Shown piece by piece: positions 1-5,451 of a stretch of 7,598 nt of DNA. Below the pieces are notes generated by a model. The model saw only the letters and a list, made by a program, of their open reading frames with translations, was not told the origin of the DNA and searched no databases. Each line of letters opens with the position of its first letter. Within the stretch, counting starts at the first letter, position 1. A program made the translations under genes and the position numbers. Location: the NCBI GenBank assembly GCA_944393345.1, contig CALXZW010000065.1, positions 1 to 7,598 on the forward strand, given 5' to 3'. The stretch comes from an uncultured Clostridia bacterium (GTDB lineage Bacteria > Bacillota > Clostridia > TANB77 > CAG-508).

Positions 1-55
1 ACCGTCGACCTCTAGCGTGACAGGCTAGCGTTCTAACCAACTGAACTACCGGGCC
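1..55 (-). tRNA. tRNA-Asp (GTC anticodon), 3' part cut off by the window edge
   Basis: Read on the minus strand from 55, the sequence folds as the 5' two thirds of a tRNA. The 5' acceptor strand is GGCCCGG, followed by TA at positions 8-9. The D stem is GTTC/GAAC, and the anticodon stem is CTAGC/GCTAG around the loop CTGTCAC. The anticodon GTC lies at 21-19 and reads aspartate codons. The window ends inside the T arm, so the 3' acceptor strand and CCA are not visible. It lies 10 bases after the 3' end of tRNA-Val and is almost certainly co-transcribed with it from the promoter at 162-190. Confidence 0.95.
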
Positions 56-65
56 GTAAAAAACA

Positions 66-141
66 TGGTGGTCGCTATAGGGCTCGAACCTATGACCCCC
101 TGCTTGTAAGGCAGATGCTCTCCCAGCTGAGCTAAGCGACC
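66..141 (-). tRNA. tRNA-Val (TAC anticodon), complete
   Basis: This is a complete 76-base cloverleaf read from 141 to 66. The acceptor strands GGTCGCT and AGCGACC pair perfectly, the discriminator is A and CCA is encoded (68-66). The D stem is GCTC/GAGC. The anticodon stem TCTGC/GCAGG carries loop CTTACAA with anticodon TAC at 108-106. The T stem ATAGG/CCTAT flanks the loop TTCGAGC. The UAC anticodon, with a modified wobble base, normally reads several or all GTN valine codons. It is the first gene of a transcription unit that continues into tRNA-Asp. Confidence 0.97.
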
Positions 142-161
142 ATGTCCTTTCGACGAGATTT

Positions 162-190
162 ATTATACTAATTTTTTTATATATTGTCAA
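162..190 (-). promoter_or_regulatory. Consensus sigma-A promoter of the tRNA-Val/tRNA-Asp unit
   Basis: On the minus strand a perfect -35 hexamer TTGACA (190-185) is separated by exactly 17 bases from a perfect -10 hexamer TATAAT (167-162). Transcription should start near 155, giving a short leader of about 14 bases before the tRNA-Val 5' end at 141. Both hexamers match the housekeeping consensus in full, which fits a stable-RNA promoter. No protein gene lies between it and the tRNAs. Confidence 0.93.
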
Positions 191-192
191 GC

Positions 193-229
193 ATTTTTTA
201 TAATTTTTTATAATTTTTTTTATTTTTTA
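193..229 (-). promoter_or_regulatory. Phased A-tracts (UP-element-like, probably curved DNA) upstream of the tRNA promoter
   Basis: Directly upstream of the -35 box are four runs of six to eight T on the plus strand (A on the coding strand). They begin at about 194, 204, 214 and 223, a spacing of 10, 10 and 9 bases. A-tracts repeated once per helical turn are known to bend DNA. An AT-rich block at about -40 to -60 is where the alpha subunit of RNA polymerase contacts UP elements of rRNA and tRNA promoters. The phasing is seen in the sequence; the activating role is inferred. Confidence 0.55.
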
Positions 230-313
230 TTTTCATCTTAAATTAAATATTTTTTACTAAAAATTTTGTTGTTTTTTGTATTTTTTATTATCCTTGTATT
301 AAGCTTTTTTTAC

Positions 314-453
314 TTACCTTATTGCATAAAAATATCCCATTTATCTATATGTACTAGTTTATCCATATTTTAAGCAACTATAATATAACTTAATTTTATA
401 ATCACTTTCTGTAATTTTCATATACGATAAATTCTCTCTACACAATAAGGTAA
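314..453. repeat. Inverted repeat, 11-bp arms 118 bp apart, in the greA-tRNA gap
   Basis: The sequence TTACCTTATTG at 314-324 recurs as its exact reverse complement at 443-453. Allowing one mismatch, the match extends by two more bases at the outer side. The bases inside the arms do not pair well with one another and no gene is enclosed. It could be the ends of a small non-autonomous element or a relic, a pair of protein binding sites, or chance in AT-rich DNA. The C and G bases in each arm make chance somewhat less likely, but this remains weak. Confidence 0.3.
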
Positions 454-494
454 ATATATTAACTTATTTTTTACATCAGATTGCTTAATTCTTT

Positions 495-971
495 CTATTT
501 CTTTATAGATAAAATTTTATATTTCATAACACCTGCTGGTGCATTTACTTCAACTATATGATTTTTCTTTGCCCCTAATAAAGCTTCACCAAGTGGTGAT
601 TCGTTTGATATTTTATTTTCGGCTAAATTAACTTCTGTTGAACCTACTATAGTATATTCTACTTTTTCATCAAATTCCATATCTAAAACTTTAACTATAT
701 TTCCTATTTGTACTGTTTCTGTATCTATTTCTTTTTCATCTATAATCTTTGCATGTCTAAGTTTATTTTCTAATTCTACTATTTTTACTTCATTTTCTGC
801 TTGAGCTGTTTTGGCTTCATCATATTCAGAGTTTTCTGATAAATCACCAAATCCCAATGCTACTTTTATTCTATCTGCGATTTCTGATCTTTTTTCTGTT
901 TTTAAATAATTTAACTCTTTTTCTAAATTATTATATCCTTCTTGTGTTAATATTACTTCCTTCTCTTCCAT
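495..971 (-). CDS. greA: Transcription elongation factor GreA
   Basis: This encodes 158 residues, the usual GreA length. GreA enters the secondary channel of RNA polymerase and stimulates cleavage of backtracked RNA so that stalled complexes can restart. The N-terminal half (about residues 2-77) is the antiparallel coiled coil. Its tip carries the hallmark motif GDLSENSEY (residues 42-50), with the acidic residues D43 and E46 that hold the catalytic metal. The C-terminal half (about 83-158) is the FKBP-like globular domain, containing the typical SPLGEALLG segment. The ATG at 971 is supported by AAGGAGG at 985-979, seven bases upstream. The gene follows pgsA on the same strand after an 88-base gap with a hairpin and its own likely promoter, so it is probably transcribed at least partly alone. 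The stop codon is TAG. Confidence 0.97.
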   Translation of the reverse strand: MEEKEVILTQEGYNNLEKELNYLKTEKRSEIADRIKVALGFGDLSENSEYDEAKTAQAENEVKIVELENKLRHAKIIDEKEIDTETVQIGNIVKVLDMEFDEKVEYTIVGSTEVNLAENKISNESPLGEALLGAKKNHIVEVNAPAGVMKYKILSIKK

Positions 972-997
972 TTTATATCCTCCTTAAAAAATTCTTT

Positions 998-1029
998 ATT
1001 ATATTACGGCAGAAAATCAAATTTGTCAA
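998..1029 (-). promoter_or_regulatory. Probable greA promoter, -35 box inside a hairpin
   Basis: On the minus strand a perfect TTGACA lies at 1029-1024. A 17-base spacer leads to TAATAT at 1006-1001 (4 of 6 to consensus). An exact TATAAT overlaps at 1003-998 but would need a 20-base spacer. Transcription would start near 993, just before the greA ribosome binding site at 985-979, giving a leader of about 20-25 bases. The -35 box covers the loop and inner stem of the hairpin at 1013-1044. Confidence 0.6.
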
Positions 1030-1044
1030 TACAAATTTGATTTT
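1013..1044 (-). terminator. 14-bp perfect hairpin between pgsA and greA, probable terminator of pgsA
   Basis: Arms 1013-1026 and 1031-1044 are perfect reverse complements around a four-base loop. The hairpin begins 15 bases beyond the pgsA stop codon, a normal position for an intrinsic terminator. The stem is AT-rich. On the minus strand only four T follow or end the stem. On the plus strand the T-run is longer (1041-1046 and more), although no plus-strand gene is present to need it. It may terminate weakly, act in both directions, or be a protein-binding palindrome over the greA -35 box. Confidence 0.55.
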
Positions 1045-1059
1045 TTATCTTTTATAATT

Positions 1060-1650
1060 CTATTTTAAAAATGTTTTAAAATTTTTCAAATAATCCATTC
1101 CTGAAAAAATTGTTGCTATTGCTTGAACTATCATCATTATAGTAACTATAAGATTCAAAATCAAATCTCCGCCTTGCAAATTACCTGTAAAGCATTCAGC
1201 AAATGCATGTAAATCAACAAAAGCCAAAATTATTGCAATCATTTGAGTAACTGTTTTTAGTTTTCCCCATTTTGATGCTGCTATTACTTTTCCACCTTTT
1301 TCCACTGCAATAAGCCTGTATCCTGACACTACAAACTCTCTTGCTAATACGATAATTGGTATCCAAGCTGGTAATTTTGCCATTTCTACTAACATTATCA
1401 TCGCCGCTAAAACTAATATCTTATCTGCTAGTGGATCTAGAAATTTCCCAAAAGTTGTAATTTGATTTTTGCTTCTTGCAATATATCCATCTAATTTATC
1501 TGTAATTGATGCTATTATAAATATCATATCTATTATTACATATTCAGTTGGAATACCTAAAAATTCCCCATCTATTCCTAAAAATGGTATTATTACCATT
1601 ATTGGTACTAAAATTATTCTAAATATTGTCAATTTATTTGCTAAATTCAT
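1060..1650 (-). CDS. pgsA: CDP-diacylglycerol--glycerol-3-phosphate 3-phosphatidyltransferase PgsA
   Basis: This 196-residue integral membrane enzyme moves the phosphatidyl group from CDP-diacylglycerol to glycerol 3-phosphate. The product, phosphatidylglycerol phosphate, is the committed precursor of phosphatidylglycerol and cardiolipin. The full CDP-alcohol phosphatidyltransferase signature is present: D51, D54, G55, A58, R59, then eight residues to G68, then D72 and D76. The four aspartates bind the catalytic metals. AREFVVSGYR (residues 103-112) is also typical of PgsA. Hydrophobic segments occur near 9-25, 33-48, 77-90, 95-110, 135-150 and 162-184. The ATG at 1650 follows GGAGGAG at 1661-1655. 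The gene starts 28 bases after the S41 protease stop, so the two are probably co-transcribed. The stop codon is TAG. Confidence 0.95.
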   Translation of the reverse strand: MNLANKLTIFRIILVPIMVIIPFLGIDGEFLGIPTEYVIIDMIFIIASITDKLDGYIARSKNQITTFGKFLDPLADKILVLAAMIMLVEMAKLPAWIPIIVLAREFVVSGYRLIAVEKGGKVIAASKWGKLKTVTQMIAIILAFVDLHAFAECFTGNLQGGDLILNLIVTIMMIVQAIATIFSGMDYLKNFKTFLK

Positions 1651-1678
1651 TTTTCTCCTCCTATTTAGGATTTATATT

Positions 1679-2896
1679 TTATTTTAGAATTTCAATAGCT
1701 TTTTGTAACTGTGTATCATCTTTTTCATCTACTTCAAGTATATTTTCAACACTTTCTGGTAATTTAACTTCTTTGTCTGGTTTTATTCCTATTTTATTTA
1801 TTTCTGTTTTATTTGGAGTCAAGTATTTTTCAGTAGTTATTTTTAAACCACTTCCATCTGATAAAGTCAATATTTCTTGAATTACACCTTTTCCATAGGT
1901 AGTTGTTCCAACAATTTTAGCTTTCCCTAAGTCTTTTAGTGCTCCTGCCAAAATTTCTGATGAACTAGCAGTGTTTTCATTTACTAATACTACTATTGGC
2001 ATATTTATTATTGGATCTTCTTTTGCTTTTTCTGTTTTTTCATTATTATTTTTGTCTACTTCATATAATAATACTGAATCTTTTGGTACTATATAGTCAG
2101 CAATTTGTAAAGCCTGATCTACAAGACCTCCGCCATTATTTCTTAGATCTATTATTAATGATTTAATATTACTTTTTTGTAATTCTTCAAATTTATTTTT
2201 GAATTCCTCTGCTGTTTTTTCATCAAAAGATGTAAAACTTATATATCCTATATTATTTTCTAGAACTTTACCTTCTACTGGGTTCACTATAATATTTTCT
2301 CTTTTTATTTCAAAACTCATATTTTGAGTTCCTCTTAATATTTCTAATTTAACAGTTGTTCCTTCTTCTCCTTTTATTTTTGAAGCTGCTATTGAAGATT
2401 CTTCACCAGAATATTCCGTTCCATCTATAGAAATTATTAAATCTCCTGGCAAAATCCCTGCTTTTTCTGCTGGACTTCCTTTTATAGGAGATAAAACCAT
2501 TATTTTTCCTGATGTAGGATCATTAATCATATATATTCCTATTCCGACAAAATTTCCCATTGTATCTGCTAAATAATCTTCCATATTTTCTTTTGATATA
2601 TATTCTGTATATGGATCTCCAAGACCTTCTATATATCCTTTAATCGCTCCTTCAGTTAAATCTTCTTCATTAACCTCTCCTAAATAATATTCATCAATAA
2701 TTGATTTATATCTATCTAATTTTTCTTCTATTCCCGAGTTACTATTAGAAGTTACTAATAATAATTTTCCATTACTAGAAAAATATTGATAGAATATTAG
2801 TGAAGTCACTATAAATGTTATAAATATTGTAAGTACAACTAACATTATTATTTTATATATATTTGATTTTTTATTTTCTTCCATCTGCCTTTTCAT
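1679..2896 (-). CDS. Membrane-anchored S41 C-terminal processing protease (CtpA/CtpB family)
   Basis: This 405-residue serine protease has an N-terminal membrane anchor (about 14-36) that places the catalytic part outside the cytoplasm. A PDZ domain (about 115-200) recognises substrate C-termini, and the S41 protease domain follows (about 210-375). The Ser/Lys dyad can be placed by its conserved 25-residue spacing: S311 in NTASSSEILAGAL and K336 in TTYGKG, with Q340 four residues on, as in Bacillus CtpB. LRNNGGG (251-257) is the usual oxyanion-region motif. Ctp proteases trim or degrade envelope proteins, including signalling factors and cell-wall hydrolases in other bacteria; its position after two hydrolase genes makes these possible substrates (inference). 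The start is uncertain. The ATG at 2896 has its purine-rich stretch too close (one base), while the ATG at 2884 (residue 5) has AAAAGG three bases upstream. Confidence 0.93.
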   Translation of the reverse strand: MKRQMEENKKSNIYKIIMLVVLTIFITFIVTSLIFYQYFSSNGKLLLVTSNSNSGIEEKLDRYKSIIDEYYLGEVNEEDLTEGAIKGYIEGLGDPYTEYISKENMEDYLADTMGNFVGIGIYMINDPTSGKIMVLSPIKGSPAEKAGILPGDLIISIDGTEYSGEESSIAASKIKGEEGTTVKLEILRGTQNMSFEIKRENIIVNPVEGKVLENNIGYISFTSFDEKTAEEFKNKFEELQKSNIKSLIIDLRNNGGGLVDQALQIADYIVPKDSVLLYEVDKNNNEKTEKAKEDPIINMPIVVLVNENTASSSEILAGALKDLGKAKIVGTTTYGKGVIQEILTLSDGSGLKITTEKYLTPNKTEINKIGIKPDKEVKLPESVENILEVDEKDDTQLQKAIEILK

Positions 2897-2917
2897 ACCC
2901 TTCTTTATAAATATTAA

Positions 2918-2946
2918 TTATGAACGGGCAAAGTACCCGCTCATAA
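2918..2946 (-). other. 11-bp hairpin between the second hydrolase gene and the S41 protease gene
   Basis: Arms 2918-2928 and 2936-2946 pair over 11 positions (one G-U wobble in minus-strand RNA) around a seven-base loop. The inner part is GC-rich (GCGGG/CCCGT), which stands out in this AT-rich sequence. It starts 28 bases after the hydrolase stop and ends 21 bases before the protease ATG. No T-run follows on the minus strand, so it is not a standard intrinsic terminator. It could be a weak terminator, an mRNA processing or stabilising structure separating the hydrolase and protease messages, or a protein-binding palindrome. Confidence 0.6.
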
Positions 2947-2974
2947 ATTATATGTTTTTTATATTTTTTTATAC

Positions 2975-4189
2975 CTATGGTAGATAATTATATGGATTTC
3001 GTCTACAATCATAAGTTCCTGGGCTTACTCTTACTTCAAAATGTAAATGTGCTCCAAAAGAATTTCCAGTATTTCCAACATTCATAATTTGTTGTCCTTG
3101 CTTTACTATTTGTCCTTCTGTTACTCTAATTGACCCTGCTTGACCATGTGCATATAAAGTATATAATCCATTATAATGTGCTATTATAATATAATTTCCA
3201 TAACTATAATTTAAAGCTTTAGCTGTATGTACAATTCCATCTGCTACTGCATATACTGGTTGTCCATTTATTCCACCAGTTCCAAAATCAACTGCCCCAT
3301 GATATCTTCCATCTGAATAATAAAGCCCTGTTGTTACTTTTGCATAAGCACTTGGCACTGGATTTATAAATCCTGATGAACTTGTTGGTCCTCCTCCTGT
3401 TGAACTTCCACCTGAAGAACCTCCACCACCACTTGGTCTTTGTTGATTTAATTGATCTTCTATTTCTTTTTGCTTTTTCAATATTTCCGCATCCAACTCT
3501 TTATTTATTGCATTTATTGAATCTATTTGATCTTGAATTGCTTTTTCATCTTCTGTTAATTGAGCAACATATTTATCCTTTTCAGATTTAGAATTTTGTA
3601 ATTGTGTAGCAATTCCTTGTTTTTCTGCTTTTGATGTATCTAATTCTTTTTTATTGTTCTCTAAACTTATTTTCATTTCTTCAATTTCTTGTTTTTCTTT
3701 CTGAATTTTATCTAATAATTCAGTATCATTTGTAGCAATTTCACTTACCAAATAATAATTAGAAATTAATTTTGTAATACTATCAGAAGATAATAGAATA
3801 TCTAAAAATGATGTTTGTCCTGCTTCATATGTAACTACTAATCTTTCTTCTAATAATTTTTCTTGTTTATCATAATCTTCTTGTGCTTTTGCTAATTTTT
3901 CTTCAGTTTCTTTAATTTCATTATTTAAACTATCTATTTTAGTAGTTAAATCATTAATTTGATTTTCATAACTTTCAATTTGTGAAGTTATCTCTTCTAT
4001 TTCCTTTACTGTTTCACTTTTTTTGGCTTGTATTTCTTCTTTTTCTTGCTCCTTATTTTCTATTTCTTGTTGATTATCTGCTTTTTCATTTTTTAAATCT
4101 TCCATTGTCGCTGCTATTGATAAATTAGTCTGAAATAAGACAACTATTACAATTAATATTCCTATTATTTTCGATAAATAATTTTTCAT
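2975..4189 (-). CDS. Secreted coiled-coil M23 peptidoglycan hydrolase, FtsEX-partner type, second copy
   Basis: The 404-residue protein has a signal peptide (about 1-27, cleavage near LSIAA). A long charged coiled coil (about 28-250) contains a PcsB-type module around 119-165 (TSFLDILLSSDSITKLISNY). A low-complexity Gly/Ser/Thr linker (253-273) leads to a C-terminal M23/LytM peptidase domain (about 275-404). The zinc and catalytic residues are intact: H297 and D301 (HGAVD), H348 (YAHG), and H381 and H383 (HLHFEV). It should therefore cut peptide cross-links in peptidoglycan, unlike degenerate EnvC. It lacks the usual FGxRxHP segment before HxxxD; a YSDGRYHG stretch stands there, and there is a small insertion (TGGINGQ). 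The ATG at 4189 is served by AGGAGG overlapping the stop of the previous gene. It is a diverged tandem paralogue of that gene. The stop codon is TAG. Confidence 0.92.
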   Translation of the reverse strand: MKNYLSKIIGILIVIVVLFQTNLSIAATMEDLKNEKADNQQEIENKEQEKEEIQAKKSETVKEIEEITSQIESYENQINDLTTKIDSLNNEIKETEEKLAKAQEDYDKQEKLLEERLVVTYEAGQTSFLDILLSSDSITKLISNYYLVSEIATNDTELLDKIQKEKQEIEEMKISLENNKKELDTSKAEKQGIATQLQNSKSEKDKYVAQLTEDEKAIQDQIDSINAINKELDAEILKKQKEIEDQLNQQRPSGGGGSSGGSSTGGGPTSSSGFINPVPSAYAKVTTGLYYSDGRYHGAVDFGTGGINGQPVYAVADGIVHTAKALNYSYGNYIIIAHYNGLYTLYAHGQAGSIRVTEGQIVKQGQQIMNVGNTGNSFGAHLHFEVRVSPGTYDCRRNPYNYLP

Positions 4190-4194
4190 AAGTT

Positions 4195-4201
4195 CCTCCT
4201 A
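4195..4201 (-). promoter_or_regulatory. Ribosome binding site overlapping the upstream stop codon (hydrolase 1 to hydrolase 2)
   Basis: The stop codon TAG of the first hydrolase (4201-4199) forms part of the sequence TAGGAGG, a perfect Shine-Dalgarno site (4200-4195) five bases before the ATG of the second hydrolase at 4189. A ribosome finishing the first gene sits on the initiation site of the next, the usual arrangement for translational coupling. Confidence 0.85.
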
Positions 4202-5437
4202 ATTATTATTTTCCATATTTGTAGTATTTTCTGTAGTTGTATTATTTTTTGTTGCATTTTCTTGTTCTTTTTCTTCTTTGTTTTGACTTTCTGGTATTAA
4301 ACCATTTGTAATATATGGTATTGGATCTGTTACTACGCCATTTAATCTCACTTCAAAATGTGCATGTGGTCCTGTTGAATAACCTGTTGAGCCTACTTTT
4401 AAAACTGCTTCTCCTCTTTTTACAGTTTGCCCTACTTGTACTAAAATTTCTGAGCCATGTGCATATAAAGTTGAAACTCCTCCGCCATGATCAACTATTA
4501 CCATATTCCCATAAGCACTATTATAACTTGCTTTTGTAACAATTCCATCATTTGCTGCTATAAAATTTGCTCCCATTGGTGCGCTAATATCAACACCTGT
4601 ATGTAATTTATATACTCCAGTTATTGGATGATCTCTCATTCCAAATTTTGAAGTAATCCTTGTGTAACCTGGAACTGGCCACTCTAATGTTCCACCAATA
4701 TATTTTGTATCTATTCCTTGAAGTGCTAAATTTAATATTTCTAAATTTATTTCTTCATATCTTTTATTATATTCATCAATATCTGCTTGTATTTTCTTTT
4801 CTTCATCTGATAATTTAGCAATAAAATTTTCTCTAACAATTTTTGTATTTTCTAATATTTTTGCAGTTTTTGTTTGATTTGCCTTTATTGTCGCTAATTC
4901 TTCTCTATTTTTATCTAATTTTTCCTTTGATAATTCAATTTCTTTCTTCTGATTTTCTAGCAATTCTAACATATCTGCATCATAAGATGCTAATTCTGAT
5001 ATTATAAAATAATTTGATAAAAAATCTGAAATACTTCTTGAAGTTAATATAACGTCTAAATATTGTATATCACTTGATTCATATATTGTAACAAGTCTTT
5101 GCTCTACTATCTTTTTTTGTTTATTATAATTTTCCTCTGCTAATACTAATTTAGATTCTACTTCATTTATATCATTTTGCAAATTTATTATTTTACCATT
5201 TAACTCATCTAGTTCTGTTTGAGAAGTAGATATTTTTTCATCTAGCTTTTGAACTTGTTGCAAATTTTCTGATAAATCATTTTGAATTTCTTCTAATTCT
5301 CCACTTGCATCTTTTATTTGATTTTGCAAGGTTTGTTGTTCTTCTTGTAAAGTATTTAATTCTTCTGCCATTACAACAGAAAATATACTAAAAATACAAA
5401 TTGCAAAAGCTAAAACACTACATAAAATTTTACGCAT
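4199..5437 (-). CDS. Secreted coiled-coil M23 peptidoglycan hydrolase, FtsEX-partner type, first copy
   Basis: This 412-residue protein has a signal peptide (about 1-24, ending VVMA before EELN). A coiled coil follows (about 25-235), with a PcsB-like module near 118-160 (DIQYLDVILTSRSISDFL, SNYFIISELASYD). The M23/LytM domain spans about 250-375. Its active-site set is complete: FGMRDHP (265-271), H279 and D283 (HTGVD), H327 (YAHG), and H358 and H360 (HAHFEV). A tail of about 30 residues rich in Asn, Thr, Glu and Lys (383-412) looks disordered. In EnvC, PcsB and CwlO the coiled coil binds the FtsX extracellular loop and holds the enzyme inactive until FtsEX cycles. The gene lies 11 bases after ftsX, so the same role is likely. 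The ATG at 5437 follows AAAGGAG at 5450-5444. The stop codon is TAG. Confidence 0.93.
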   Translation of the reverse strand: MRKILCSVLAFAICIFSIFSVVMAEELNTLQEEQQTLQNQIKDASGELEEIQNDLSENLQQVQKLDEKISTSQTELDELNGKIINLQNDINEVESKLVLAEENYNKQKKIVEQRLVTIYESSDIQYLDVILTSRSISDFLSNYFIISELASYDADMLELLENQKKEIELSKEKLDKNREELATIKANQTKTAKILENTKIVRENFIAKLSDEEKKIQADIDEYNKRYEEINLEILNLALQGIDTKYIGGTLEWPVPGYTRITSKFGMRDHPITGVYKLHTGVDISAPMGANFIAANDGIVTKASYNSAYGNMVIVDHGGGVSTLYAHGSEILVQVGQTVKRGEAVLKVGSTGYSTGPHAHFEVRLNGVVTDPIPYITNGLIPESQNKEEKEQENATKNNTTTENTTNMENNN

Positions 5438-5443
5438 GTTTTT

Positions 5444-5451
5444 CTCCTTTA
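5444..5451 (-). promoter_or_regulatory. Ribosome binding site overlapping the ftsX stop codon
   Basis: The ftsX stop TAA (5451-5449) runs into AAAGGAG (5450-5444), which lies six bases before the ATG of the first hydrolase at 5437. The shared bases indicate translational coupling between FtsX and its presumed extracellular partner, which would help keep their amounts matched. Confidence 0.8.

Larger units (their letters stand above)
191..494. other. AT-rich intergenic region of about 300 bases without a convincing gene
   Basis: This stretch separates the greA stop from the tRNA promoter. It is extremely AT-rich, especially at 191-300. Both strands are full of stop codons. The longest frames beginning with ATG are only about 15-20 codons, such as minus 421-359, with no well-placed ribosome binding site. 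No strong hairpin followed by a T-run that could terminate greA is seen near 430-494. An 11-base inverted repeat (314-324 and 443-453) is described separately. The region could hold a decayed gene or a small RNA, but nothing visible proves either. Confidence 0.6.

Noticed and set aside
359..421. A 20-codon minus-strand frame starting ATG at 421 in the greA-tRNA gap
   Set aside because: It has no ribosome binding site at a sensible distance, no recognisable sequence, and short frames like this are expected by chance.
443..477. A possible greA terminator (AATAAG/CTTATT pairing)
   Set aside because: The stem is only about six weak AT-rich pairs with a 13-base loop and no following T-run on the minus strand.
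1655..1670. A TCCTA/TAGGA pairing that could hide the pgsA ribosome binding site
   Set aside because: Only four or five base pairs with a two to four base loop; too weak to claim as a regulatory hairpin.
2947..2952. A TATAAT in the gap upstream of the S41 protease gene
   Set aside because: No acceptable -35 box is present at 16-18 bases, and exact TATAAT strings are common by chance in such AT-rich DNA.
3367..3431. Gly/Ser-rich low-complexity coding stretch in hydrolase 2 as a possible repeat or frameshift
   Set aside because: The frame stays open and the stretch is a normal flexible linker between the coiled coil and the M23 domain.
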